Below are positions 9,432 to 18,521 of a DNA stretch of 64,000 bases, in pieces (position 1 is the first letter of the stretch; each line of letters begins with the position of its first letter). The translations under genes were made by a program, and so were the position numbers. The notes beneath the pieces are model-generated. The model did no database searches. It saw only the letters and a list, made by a program, of their open reading frames with translations, and was not told the origin of the DNA. The DNA comes from UBA6522 sp965204155 (lineage in GTDB: Bacteria > Pseudomonadota > Gammaproteobacteria > Steroidobacterales > Rariloculaceae). The stretch covers positions 4,030,001 to 4,094,000 of the forward strand of contig OZ241971.1 in NCBI GenBank assembly GCA_965204155.1, given 5' to 3'.

Positions 9432-9834
9432 TCAGGAGAATATCAGGTACAGGGTACCAATGGCGCCGAGCAGCACGATGGTAAGGAATCCCGGACTGCC
9501 GACGGCGAACCGGCTCCTTTCGGACACGGAGGCCGTTCGGCTGTAGCAGTATTGGCCGACAATGCGCGGATCCGGCGCCGGCGTTGCCAGGCTGCACAAC
9601 ACGAAGAGCCCCGAACAGATCGCGAACAGCCACCACGCCTGGAGCATGAACCCGATGCCCAGCCCGTGGGTAATGAGCTGTATCGGCTGTCCGACGAGTT
9701 GCTCCGAGGGCGCCGGCGACCGTGCTCATCAGCGCGGCCAGCAAGCCTGCCAGTACCAGCCCGCGGACGCCGGGCGGCAACAACTCGAGGATCAGCACCA
9801 CCAGCGTACTGTCGGGATTGGATTCGATCAGGTC
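9432..9834 (-). pseudogene. SSS symporter relic with internal deletion
   Basis: The 3' part encodes LVGQPIQLITHGLGIGF then LQAWWLFAICSGLFVL up to ...LYLIFS and a stop. The 5' part, in another frame, encodes NPDSTLVVLILELLPPGVRGLVLAGLLAALMSTVAGAL. Both match the intact symporter at 22995-24695, but about 120 residues between them are missing and the frame is broken at the junction. Everything N-terminal of NPDST is also gone, replaced by unrelated sequence with an in-frame stop. It precedes the intact lactonase gene with the same order as the second copy of this module. Confidence 0.88.
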
Positions 9835-9889
9835 CCTTCACAAATGGGAAAGGGTGACTTCGGGCTGGTGAATGTTTGCGCAACAACAT

Positions 9890-9901
9890 TATGAGATCAT
9901 G
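9890..9901. promoter_or_regulatory. TATGA-GA-TCATG candidate operator
   Basis: A copy of the recurring palindrome YATGA-N2-TCATG, 79 bp before the chosen start of the sulfatase/GH95/sulfatase operon. Other copies are at 18510, 19698, 32448 and 49178. No strong -35 is visible, compatible with an activated promoter. Confidence 0.5.
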
Positions 9902-9980
9902 CTCTAACTGCGTGAACCTTTACGGTGCCTGCGGATATAGTCAATCTGGGCAGGGGGCCTCGTAAGGCGTTCCCGGTAGT

Positions 9981-12900
9981 TTGAAAGATGGCGGCTACAA
10001 CGATTTCGTCACCGTGAACGGGGGGGTGGCCCATATTTCAGCGGCTGCTGTCCTGGCTGTGCTCTGCGTGTGTGTGCCCGGTGTAGACAGTGCAAATGGC
10101 GTAGAACTGCCTCCGAATATCGTGCTGGTGCTCACCGACGATCAGGGCTATGCCGATCTTGGCGTGCACGGAAACACTGTCGTGCGTACGCCCCATATCG
10201 ATGCGTTTGCCCGAGAGGCGATCGTCTTCTCAGACTTTCATGTCTCCCCGACCTGCTCGCCAACGCGGGCCGCAGTGCTCACCGGCCGTGACCCGAACCG
10301 GACCGGGGTCTGGCACACTGCCGCCGGTCGCGGACTGATGCGCCGGGCCGAAGTCACCATTGCCCAGGTGCTGCGGGAGGCAGGTTACGCGACCGGCCTC
10401 TTTGGCAAGTGGCATCTTGGCGGCGAGTACCCGTTCCGTCCTCAGGACCGGGGATTCGAAGAGACATTCACGTTCGGCGGCGGCGGCACCGGCAACATCA
10501 GCGACTTCTGGAACAACACGAATTTCGACACGATCATGAACCACAACGGGCAGCCCGTGCCGACCGAGGGGTTCATTACCGATACCCTTTTCGACCGGGC
10601 CATGGCGTTCATCGATTCCAGTCTCGACGAGGGCCGGCCATTTTTCGTCTACCTTTCGACCAACGCTCCGCACGCGACTTACAACGCACCGACGGAATAT
10701 GCACAGAGGTACGGCGACCAGCCGGATTCGCTTGCGCACTTCTTCGGCATGATCGAGAACATCGACGACAACTTCGGCCGGCTGCGGCGGCACCTGCGGG
10801 AGGCGGGTCTGGAAAACGATACGATCCTGATGTTCATGACGGACAATGGCACGGCCATGGGGCATCCGGTATTCAATGCCGGCCTGCGGGGTCACAAGGC
10901 CAGCGAATACGAGGGCGGTCATCGCGCGCCGTTCTTCTTTCGCTGGCCCGCGGGCTCCATGGACGGCCCCCATGCGATCCGCAATCTGGCGGCGCATATC
11001 GATATTGCGCCGACGTTGCTGGACCTGGCCGGCGTCCGGCCGGAATCGGCGGAGCGATTCGACGGCGTGTCGCTGCGGCCGCTTCTGGAGCGTCGCGAAG
11101 AGGGCTGGGTCGACCGGCCGGTCGTCATCGATTCGCAGCGCATCATCGATCCGCAGAAATGGAAGCAGAGCAGCGTCATGACCCGCCGCTGGCGGTTGGT
11201 CAACGGGACGGAACTGTACGAAATAGAGTCCGATCCTGGGCAGGGCCGGGACGTTTCGGGCCGGCATCCCGAAGTGGTCAGGTCCCTGAGGGGCGTTTAT
11301 GAAGATTGGTGGGACGAACTCGAGCCCACATTTGCCGATACGCCGCGCATCGTCGTCGGAAGTGAACAGCAATACATGACCCGGCTTGTGACCCGGGAAT
11401 GCCTGTCATCCGGCCTTCCTGCATGGGGCCAGGCACATGTACGGGCTGCCCGGCAGCGCGTCAACGACGACTGCGTGTGGGCGGTGGAGGTCGAGCGCGC
11501 GGGGCGGTACGTCGTGGAAATGCGGCGCTGGCCGCGGGAACTTAATCATCCCATCCGGTCCGGATTGCCTGGCGGCGAGCCGGTTCCCGGTGGTCCGTCT
11601 CACCGGGACCTGCCCGGCGAGGCCTTTGCGGCGGTCAGTGCGTCGCTCGTCATCGGCCCGGATACCTATACGCATTCGATCGGCACGGGTGACCGCAGCG
11701 CTCGGTTCGAGGTGGAACTGAGCCCGGGGCCGACCATGATTACCGCGACGTTCGAGGACGACGAGGGTAAGCGGCTGCCTTCCTACTACGTCTACCTCTA
11801 TCCCAAGTCATCTGCGCCGTCGCTGGACATGGTTTCGCGGACTGCATCGGACTCAGGCCCGCAAGGGTGGTGGCAGACGGACCTCGGTCGAGTTCATGAC
11901 GTCGAATCGATCACGCTGCGCGGCTGCGGACACGGCGAGTGTCAGGAATCGCTCAGTGATTTCTACGTGTTCGTTGCCAATGAGGATCCTGCCGGCCGTT
12001 CGTTTGCGGACCTATCCCGGGATTCCGGCACCTGGCGGCGCTACTTCATCGGCGGCGCCGGTCCGTCGCTGGAGATTCCGGTTGGGGCCGAAGGCCGCTA
12101 CGTTCGGGTTCAGCATGCCCGCGAAGGTGCACCGACGCTGGCCCAGGTGGAGGTTCGCGGCACCGCAGTTGAGGCAGCCGAGGCGGAAGGGGCATTGCCG
12201 AATATTGTTCTCATTCTCGCCGACGATCTCGGGCTCGGGGACGTCCGCAGTTACACGAATACGGCTGTCGCCCCCGTGGACTCGCCGGTGCCGACCCCGG
12301 CGATCGACCGCCTGGCCGTCGAGGGCATGCGGTTTACCAACGCGCACTCGCCGTCGGCGGTGTGCTCGCCGACCCGGTACGGGTTGCTGACCGGCCGGTA
12401 TGCATGGCGTACCCGGCTGACGGCCGGCACGGTGGTCATGCACGCCCCCTCGCTGATCGATCCGGCCGAGCAGACTCTGCCCGAACTGCTGCGGGACGAG
12501 GGCTATGCGACCGCCATGTTCGGCAAGTGGCACCTGGGCCTCGACTGGGCTACGAAGGACGGCAAGGTACCCGCCAGGACCGGGGCAAACGTGGATTACG
12601 CCCAACCCTTCGGCGGCGGTCCGGTCCATCATGGCTTCGACACGTATTTCGGCGACGACACGATCAATTTCCCGCCGTTCACCTACATGCAGGACGACCG
12701 TGTGATCGGCATGCCCACTGAGCCCGTGCTCAAGGACGAGGTTCTGTACGGATTCAGGGCAGAGGGATATGAGTTCGGCGACGTTCTGCCCGAGACCGTC
12801 GGCCGGTCGGTGGATTACATTCGCGAGCAGTCAACCCGGGACCGTCCGTTCTTCGTTTACCTTTCGTTGACGGCCCCCCATGCGCCGATCGTACCGCCCG

Positions 12901-13694
12901 CACTTGTGCCCGCGGATGCCGAACGGGGCTTGCGCGAATTCTCCCGGGATGACGGACAGACGCTTTACTCGAACTTCATTCGCCTGGTGGACTGGTCGGT
13001 GGAACAGGTACTCAATGCGCTCGATGCCGCAGACATCGACGGAGATACGCTGGTGATTTTTACTTCGGACAACGGGGCGTCAAAGTCCTTCGCCTCCCAC
13101 GACCGCATCTCGCCGGGCTTTGTCGATGGAGTTCTGCTGCGCGGGCAGAAGGCCGACGCCTTCGAGGGCGGGCACCGCGTGCCGCTGTTGTTCCGCTGGC
13201 CCGGGCGGATCGGAGAGGCGCGGGTCAGCAGCGGCCTGGTGGAGTTGAACGACATCTACCGCACCGTCGCGGACATCCTGGGTGTTGAGGAACCATCCGC
13301 CGGCGGTCACGACAGCATCAGCATGGCGCGCCTGTTGTTGGGAAACGAGGCCCCTTCGGATCCGCGGGCGCCGAGAACGCTTGGTGTCAACCATTCCCAC
13401 CGGGGCGGCTTCGCGATTCGCGAAATCGATGACCAGGGCCGTGAATGGAAAGTCATCTTCGGGGGCCAGGCTGCCGGAGGATTCTCCGGCGGTGCGCCCT
13501 TCGATCCATTCACTACCATCGGCGAAACCTTCGATTTCGATTCCCACCTGCAGCTATACGATCTGACCGCCGACCCCGGCGAATCCAACGACCTGCTGAA
13601 GGACGGCGTCAGCGAGGCGGAGCGAGCCCTCGTCCTCGACCTGCAGTCGAAGCTGCAGGCCATCATCGAATCGGGACAAAGCAGGGTGCACTAA
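9981..13694 (+). CDS. Tandem double type I sulfatase with galactose-binding-like linker domain
   Basis: 1237 residues holding two complete sulfatase units. Unit 1 starts PNIVLVLTDDQGYAD (about residue 45) with CSPTRAAVLTGR; its Cys92 is the predicted formylglycine site. Unit 2 starts PNIVLILADDLGLGD (about 740) with CSPTRYGLLTGR, Cys795. Between them (about 600-735) is a discoidin/F5-8C-like stretch (WWQTDLG...RYVRVQ...LAQVEV) that could bind carbohydrate. A signal-like hydrophobic segment occurs near residues 16-36. The start is uncertain: TTG 9981 is the longest, GTG 10014 and GTG 10026 are alternatives nearer the signal peptide. First gene of an operon with the GH95-like enzyme (TAATG overlap) and a third sulfatase. 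Probably removes sulfate esters from a marine polysaccharide. Confidence 0.9.
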   Translation: MKDGGYNDFVTVNGGVAHISAAAVLAVLCVCVPGVDSANGVELPPNIVLVLTDDQGYADLGVHGNTVVRTPHIDAFAREAIVFSDFHVSPTCSPTRAAVLTGRDPNRTGVWHTAAGRGLMRRAEVTIAQVLREAGYATGLFGKWHLGGEYPFRPQDRGFEETFTFGGGGTGNISDFWNNTNFDTIMNHNGQPVPTEGFITDTLFDRAMAFIDSSLDEGRPFFVYLSTNAPHATYNAPTEYAQRYGDQPDSLAHFFGMIENIDDNFGRLRRHLREAGLENDTILMFMTDNGTAMGHPVFNAGLRGHKASEYEGGHRAPFFFRWPAGSMDGPHAIRNLAAHIDIAPTLLDLAGVRPESAERFDGVSLRPLLERREEGWVDRPVVIDSQRIIDPQKWKQSSVMTRRWRLVNGTELYEIESDPGQGRDVSGRHPEVVRSLRGVYEDWWDELEPTFADTPRIVVGSEQQYMTRLVTRECLSSGLPAWGQAHVRAARQRVNDDCVWAVEVERAGRYVVEMRRWPRELNHPIRSGLPGGEPVPGGPSHRDLPGEAFAAVSASLVIGPDTYTHSIGTGDRSARFEVELSPGPTMITATFEDDEGKRLPSYYVYLYPKSSAPSLDMVSRTASDSGPQGWWQTDLGRVHDVESITLRGCGHGECQESLSDFYVFVANEDPAGRSFADLSRDSGTWRRYFIGGAGPSLEIPVGAEGRYVRVQHAREGAPTLAQVEVRGTAVEAAEAEGALPNIVLILADDLGLGDVRSYTNTAVAPVDSPVPTPAIDRLAVEGMRFTNAHSPSAVCSPTRYGLLTGRYAWRTRLTAGTVVMHAPSLIDPAEQTLPELLRDEGYATAMFGKWHLGLDWATKDGKVPARTGANVDYAQPFGGGPVHHGFDTYFGDDTINFPPFTYMQDDRVIGMPTEPVLKDEVLYGFRAEGYEFGDVLPETVGRSVDYIREQSTRDRPFFVYLSLTAPHAPIVPPALVPADAERGLREFSRDDGQTLYSNFIRLVDWSVEQVLNALDAADIDGDTLVIFTSDNGASKSFASHDRISPGFVDGVLLRGQKADAFEGGHRVPLLFRWPGRIGEARVSSGLVELNDIYRTVADILGVEEPSAGGHDSISMARLLLGNEAPSDPRAPRTLGVNHSHRGGFAIREIDDQGREWKVIFGGQAAGGFSGGAPFDPFTTIGETFDFDSHLQLYDLTADPGESNDLLKDGVSEAERALVLDLQSKLQAIIESGQSRVH

Positions 13695-16090
13695 TGTTCC
13701 GGCAACGATCGGTCTTTCCGCACGTGTGTCTGGCCGTTGCGGTCTTCATGGCCGAGGCCGGCGCTCAGAACTTCCGCGATGTGAACACGCTCGATACGGC
13801 CGGACATATCGACATGGGCGCGTATCTCGCCGATCACGACATGGTGTATACGCGACTGCCCACGGAATACTACGACGGTCTCATCCTCGGCAACGGCGTC
13901 ATGGGAGCGCTGCTCTACGTGGAGCAACCGAACCGGCTGGTCTTCCTGGTCACCCGTTCGGATGTCTACAGCCTTTCCGAAGAGGTCTTTCCGCACCGCA
14001 AATCCATCGGGCGCTTCGTGCTCGAGACCGATGCCGCCATCGATCTGGAGCCGGCACGGCCGTTCCGCGTACGGATATTCGACGGTCTGATGGAGGGTGC
14101 GCTGCGCACCGGCACGGGCGAAATCGAGCTTCAGGCGTTCATCGAGGCTGAACGCGAGGTTCTCACGGTGCTGACCCGCAACTCGGGGGACGCGGCCGCC
14201 GAGTGGCGTTTCGAAGGCGATTCCGACCCGCAGCCCACCAACCGCGCGCGCAACGTGGGTCCGTACTACCTGGGCCCGTACGAAACGGCCCCGCCCACCA
14301 CCGGACGGGAGCGGGGTGCCTGGTTCTTCAGCCTGGCCTACACGGAGGTGGGTGAGCCTGCCGGCGACATCACCGTTGCCTGGGACGAAGCCGGCGAGGC
14401 CGGGTGGACCGTCCGCAACGCGACCATGGCCTACAACCGCAACCAGGGGATCGACACGCGCGAAACGGCGCTGGCGACCCTCGAGGCGGCGCGCGCTCAG
14501 ACAACCGAAGCGCGGCTTGACCGGCACACGGAAGTCTGGAACGAGTTCATGAGCCGCCGGTTCGTCTCCATCCCCGACAAGAAGCTCGAATCGTTTTACT
14601 ACATTCAGTACCACAAGCTGCGTGGCGGCACTCGCCCCGGCGGCAACCTCATCGACCTGCAGGCGACCTGGTTCGACCCGCGCTCACCCTGGCCGGCCGT
14701 CTGGCACAACCTCAACATCCAGATTGCCTACTGGCTTCTGAGTACTGGAAACGCGCCCGAACTGGCCGAGCCGTTGATTCGCCACATGAACGAAAACCGA
14801 CGACGCTTTGCCGCCATGGCCGGACCCTACGAAGGCGGCTACGGACTGGTTTCGAGGACCACACCCGACTTCATCCCGCCGGGCCCCGGCGAAAGTTCGA
14901 TTCTGCTGTACGACGACATCCCGGAGGCGTTCAAGCGCGACAATCCCATCCCGGCGGTTTTCCACCGGGCCACTTTCGGGAGCTTCCTCTGGCTGTGCCA
15001 CAACCTTTGGCAGATCCACCGCTACACGATGGATGAGGAACTGCTGACGGGGACCCTCTACCCGCTGCTGGTCAGGGGCGTGCGGCTCTACCAGCAGGTC
15101 ATGCAGGAGGGCGCGGACGGGCGGCTGCACCTGCCGGTGATGTATTCGCCGGAATACGTGTACGCGCCGAATGCGAACTACGACCTGACCGTCCTGAAGT
15201 GGGCTGTCGGAATGTTGTTGCAACACGCGCCGGTGGCCGACGGCGTTACCGGGGAACAGATACGGGAGTGGCAGGACATCGCCGCGCGGTTGGTCGATTA
15301 CCCCTACGACCCGGAGGAAGGCTATACCATCGGCACCGGGGTGAAGCTTGAGGACGCGCACCGGCACTTCTCACACCTCATGATGATCTACCCCTTTTAC
15401 GACGTTCACATCGAGCAGTCCGGAGGCCTTGAGAAGATCCGCAGATCGGTGGACTTCTGGTTGAGCTTCGTCGAGGACATCCGCGCGTCCCACAGTGAAG
15501 TGGCCGTGGCGGGCTACTCGTTTACGATCGCGGCGTCAATGTACGCTGCCATGGGCGACGGCGAGCAGGCCTATGCCTACCTCGACGCCTTCGTCGACAC
15601 CTATGGCGGCGCCGACATCTCGCGGGGCAATACCCACTACTACGCCCACTCGGTCAGCGGCATGACCCAGGAAGTCTCGCTGACCGGCTCGGTCAGCCTC
15701 AATGACATGCTGCTGCAGAGTTGGGGCGGCAAGTTGCGGGTCTTCCCCGCCGTGCCGGGCCACTGGGATAACGTGGCGTTTGCGAGCCTGCGAGGTGAAG
15801 GCGCCTTTCTGGTCAGCGCCGAGCGCAGGGCGGGCGAACTGGTGCGGCTGCAAATCGGGAGTCTGGCCGGCTCTCCTTGCCGCGTAAAGGCGGAGGGGCT
15901 TTCGAGACTTGCCGCGTCCGCGTCTGCGGACACCGAGCAACTCGAATTTGTCGGTGAGGACGAGGCGGTCTGCCACCTGTCGGCCGGCGAAGAACTGCTT
16001 CTGGTCGCGTCCGGGGCCAGCGCGGACATCCTGCCGGTGGCCGGGGATGGCGAGGAGGCGGCCAACTTCTTCGGACTCAAGGGGCCATGA
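13694..16090 (+). CDS. Glycoside hydrolase family 95-like protein (putative alpha-L-fucosidase)
   Basis: 798 residues with a signal peptide (FPHVCLAVAVFMAEAGAQ, about residues 8-25). The N-terminal block ILGNGVMGALLY followed by a beta-rich region, then an (alpha/alpha)6-type central part and a C-terminal beta domain match the general build of GH95 alpha-L-fucosidases. I assign the family from architecture and the LGNGxxGA motif; catalytic residues were not verified. The ATG overlaps the preceding stop codon and the stop overlaps the next sulfatase start (ATGA), so the three genes are translationally coupled. Removal of fucose or galactose from desulfated oligosaccharides would fit. The nearest alternative is an uncharacterised DUF5703-like glycoside hydrolase. 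Confidence 0.72.
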   Translation: MFRQRSVFPHVCLAVAVFMAEAGAQNFRDVNTLDTAGHIDMGAYLADHDMVYTRLPTEYYDGLILGNGVMGALLYVEQPNRLVFLVTRSDVYSLSEEVFPHRKSIGRFVLETDAAIDLEPARPFRVRIFDGLMEGALRTGTGEIELQAFIEAEREVLTVLTRNSGDAAAEWRFEGDSDPQPTNRARNVGPYYLGPYETAPPTTGRERGAWFFSLAYTEVGEPAGDITVAWDEAGEAGWTVRNATMAYNRNQGIDTRETALATLEAARAQTTEARLDRHTEVWNEFMSRRFVSIPDKKLESFYYIQYHKLRGGTRPGGNLIDLQATWFDPRSPWPAVWHNLNIQIAYWLLSTGNAPELAEPLIRHMNENRRRFAAMAGPYEGGYGLVSRTTPDFIPPGPGESSILLYDDIPEAFKRDNPIPAVFHRATFGSFLWLCHNLWQIHRYTMDEELLTGTLYPLLVRGVRLYQQVMQEGADGRLHLPVMYSPEYVYAPNANYDLTVLKWAVGMLLQHAPVADGVTGEQIREWQDIAARLVDYPYDPEEGYTIGTGVKLEDAHRHFSHLMMIYPFYDVHIEQSGGLEKIRRSVDFWLSFVEDIRASHSEVAVAGYSFTIAASMYAAMGDGEQAYAYLDAFVDTYGGADISRGNTHYYAHSVSGMTQEVSLTGSVSLNDMLLQSWGGKLRVFPAVPGHWDNVAFASLRGEGAFLVSAERRAGELVRLQIGSLAGSPCRVKAEGLSRLAASASADTEQLEFVGEDEAVCHLSAGEELLLVASGASADILPVAGDGEEAANFFGLKGP

Positions 16091-17616
16091 TGAGACCTCG
16101 TTTTTCGACGCTGGCCTTCATCGCGTTCGCGCTGATCGGAGGATCGGGGCTGGCCCAGACCGATGACCGCCCGAACATCATCCTGATATTCAGCGACGAT
16201 CACGCGCTACGGGCGGTCAGCGCTTATGGCGGCTCGCTCATCGAAACGCCCGGCATCGACCGGATCGCGCACGAAGGCATGCTGTTTCGCCATGCGACGG
16301 TGACCAATTCGATCTGCGGGCCGAGTCGGGCGGCCCTGCTGACGGGGAAGTTCAGTCATCTGAACGGCAAGTTCACAAACGGCGGCCTGTTCGACGGCTC
16401 GCAGCCGACGCTGCCCAAGTACCTGCAGTCGCACGGCTACGAGACGGCGATCATCGGCAAGTGGCATCTGGGTTCGGAGCCGACCGGATTCGACCACTGG
16501 GACATACTGCGGGGCCAGGGCGAATACTTCCAGCCGACCTTCATCAGCGCGCGTGGAGAAGCCGTGTTCGGCGGATACGCCACCGACGTGATCGGGCGCA
16601 AGACCATCGACTGGATCGAGCGGCAGCGCGCCGGCGACAAGCCGTTTTTCCTCATGTCCCAGCACAAGGCGCCGCATCGCGAATGGTTCCCTCCGCTGAG
16701 GCACCTGAACCTGTACGCCGATACGGTGTTCCCGGAACCCGATTCGCTGTTCGATACCTACGAGGGTCGTGCGTCGGGGGCGGCGCAACAGGAAATGACG
16801 CTGGCGCGCCACTTCAACGACCGCGATCTTAAATTCCTGCCGGGCGAGGCCGACCTGGCCGTTCGCCCGGACGACATCCCCCGGCAAGCCGGCTGGCGGT
16901 ACATGGTCTCGCGGCTGACGCCGGGACAGCGGCAGGCCTATCGGGACGCGTTCGAACAGCGCAATCGGCCGCTGGTGGCGGGCAGTCTCAGCGGAGACGA
17001 CCGGGTACGCCACATCTACCAGCGCTACATGCAGGACTACCTAGCCGTGGTGACTGCCATGGACGAGAACATCGACCGCCTGCTGGACTACCTGGACGAG
17101 TCGGGACTGGCTGCGAACACCATCGTCATCTACACATCCGACCAGGGGTTCTATCTCGGCGAGCACGGCTGGTACGACAAGCGCTGGATGTACGAGGAAT
17201 CCCTGCATGCGCCGTTGCTGGTCCGCTGGCCCGGCGTGACGGCGCCGGGCAGCGAGACCGGCGCGCTGATCCAGAACATCGACATCGCGCCGACGTTGCT
17301 GGACGCCGTCGGAGCGCCGGTCCCCGAAGACATGCAGGGCGAGAGTTTCACGCCGTTCCTGCGCGGCGGGGAGCCGGCCGGCTGGCGCGACGCCATCTAC
17401 TACCACTACTACGAGGGGCCGCCGGCGGTACACGCCGTGCCGCGCCACTACGGGGTACGTTCGGCGCGCTACAAGCTGATCCACTACTACGATCTGGGCG
17501 AGTGGGAGCTGTTCGACCTCGAGCGCGACCCCGACGAAATGCAAAGCGTATACGGCGACCCGGACTACCGGGACGTACAGGCCGGGATGCTGGAGCGCCT
17601 GCAGGCCCTGCGTTAA
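16087..17616 (+). CDS. Type I sulfatase
   Basis: 509 residues with a signal peptide (TLAFIAFALIGGSGLAQ, about residues 8-24). The metal site opens with IILIFSDDHA; CGPSRAALLTGK contains the predicted formylglycine Cys77. Later blocks IIGKWHLG, SDQGFYLGEHGWYDKR and the AYxLIHYYDLGEWELFDL C-terminal subdomain are typical of the group including heparan/fucan-type sulfatases. It closely resembles the sulfatase at 19831-21429. Coupled to the GH95-like gene by ATGA. A DUF1080 relic follows downstream, whereas elsewhere in the window an intact DUF1080 gene also sits beside a sulfatase. Confidence 0.93.
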   Translation: MMRPRFSTLAFIAFALIGGSGLAQTDDRPNIILIFSDDHALRAVSAYGGSLIETPGIDRIAHEGMLFRHATVTNSICGPSRAALLTGKFSHLNGKFTNGGLFDGSQPTLPKYLQSHGYETAIIGKWHLGSEPTGFDHWDILRGQGEYFQPTFISARGEAVFGGYATDVIGRKTIDWIERQRAGDKPFFLMSQHKAPHREWFPPLRHLNLYADTVFPEPDSLFDTYEGRASGAAQQEMTLARHFNDRDLKFLPGEADLAVRPDDIPRQAGWRYMVSRLTPGQRQAYRDAFEQRNRPLVAGSLSGDDRVRHIYQRYMQDYLAVVTAMDENIDRLLDYLDESGLAANTIVIYTSDQGFYLGEHGWYDKRWMYEESLHAPLLVRWPGVTAPGSETGALIQNIDIAPTLLDAVGAPVPEDMQGESFTPFLRGGEPAGWRDAIYYHYYEGPPAVHAVPRHYGVRSARYKLIHYYDLGEWELFDLERDPDEMQSVYGDPDYRDVQAGMLERLQALR

Positions 17617-17661
17617 CGGTACGGGGATAACTGAGTCGCGGCGATCCGCTCCGGGCGCGCT

Positions 17662-17856
17662 ACCGGGTACGCCATTCTCGTTCGGGACAGGACCATCCAG
17701 TTGAGCATCGACGGCGAAACGCTTGTCATCTGGACCGAGCCCGAAGGCTGGCCGCGGCCGGGAAGGCGCATCGACAGCGGGACCTTTGCGCTGCAAGCCC
17801 ACGATCCGAATAGCGAGGTGCACTACCGGGATATTCGCGTTCGGGTTCTGGACTGA
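17662..17856 (+). pseudogene. C-terminal relic of a DUF1080 protein
   Basis: In frame to the stop at 17854 it reads YAILVRDRTIQLSIDGE, then WTEPEGWPRPGRRIDSGTFA and LQAHDPNSEVHYRDIRV. This is closely the same as the last 62 residues of the intact DUF1080 protein at 27018-27731. There is no start codon or N-terminal two thirds; the homology begins abruptly after about 45 bp of unrelated sequence downstream of the sulfatase stop. Confidence 0.88.
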
Positions 17857-17876
17857 CCCGCGCCTCGACGGCCTCG

Positions 17877-18428
17877 CTACAGGTCGGGCTTTACGCCCAC
17901 CAGGCCGTCGAGGCTGTGTGAACAATTGTCGCGGTGTTTTTGCAGCAGTTGCTCCTCGTCAAAGGACGCAGCGTAACGCAACAATTGCTGGCGTTCTTCA
18001 CGGTAGTCGTAAAACGGAATCGACCAGCCGCAGGAGTCGGCGATGCGAAACAGGTCCGAGACGATTATGGAGCGGATGCCAGGGTACTCGGGAAACTTGG
18101 CCAGCAACTCGTCGTAGCCCTCGTCGCCACGCTCACAGACCCGAGCGTTACCGTATAGCCGCAGGATCTTGGCGGGCCCGTCAAAGGCGCAGAACATGAC
18201 GGTGAGGCGGCCATTCTCCTTGACGTGCGCGATGGTTTCCACCCCGCTGCCGGTGATGTCGAGATAGGCGACCCGCCGCGGCCCGAGAATGCGGAAGCTG
18301 TCATGCCCCTTCGGCGAGACGTTGATCAGGCCATTCGGGCGTTCGGGCGCCGTCGCGACGAAGAAGATGTGCTGTGCTTCAATGAATGCCGCCAACCTGT
18401 CGCTGATTTCTTCGTAAACCTTGCTCAT
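17877..18428 (-). CDS. Pyridoxamine 5'-phosphate oxidase-family flavoprotein
   Basis: 183 residues starting MSKVYEEISDRL at the ATG at 18428; an upstream ATG at 18491 would run through the divergent promoter. The split-barrel FMN-binding fold is suggested by HIFFVATAPERPNGLINVSPKG, VAYLDITGSG and RLTVMFCAFDGPAKILRLYG. Such small proteins bind FMN or F420 or haem and often act as reductases; the role here is unknown. It is divergent from a LysR gene, and the same divergent pair recurs as relics at 32230-32513, so the two genes probably belong together functionally or by regulation. Confidence 0.85.
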   Translation of the reverse strand: MSKVYEEISDRLAAFIEAQHIFFVATAPERPNGLINVSPKGHDSFRILGPRRVAYLDITGSGVETIAHVKENGRLTVMFCAFDGPAKILRLYGNARVCERGDEGYDELLAKFPEYPGIRSIIVSDLFRIADSCGWSIPFYDYREERQQLLRYAASFDEEQLLQKHRDNCSHSLDGLVGVKPDL

Positions 18429-18471
18429 GAACGGTCCCGTTGCGTGTGTACAACTTGCAATCCACCCGATA

Positions 18472-18521
18472 TTAGAGCTATAAATCAACAATTAAAAGCA
18501 TTAAATCCTCATGACTTCATG
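18472..18521. promoter_or_regulatory. Conserved PPOX/LysR divergent control region with CATGA-CT-TCATG
   Basis: Bases 18472-18505 match 32410-32443, the same place between the PPOX and LysR relics, at 30 of 34 positions. The palindrome CATGACTTCATG at 18510-18521 overlaps the LysR start codon. Conservation of noncoding bases beside two decayed genes suggests a regulator-binding region, probably for the LysR protein itself. Confidence 0.6.

Noticed and set aside
13445..13693. N-terminal extension of the GH95-like frame
   Set aside because: Lies within the upstream sulfatase; the ATG at 13694 with its signal peptide is the better start.
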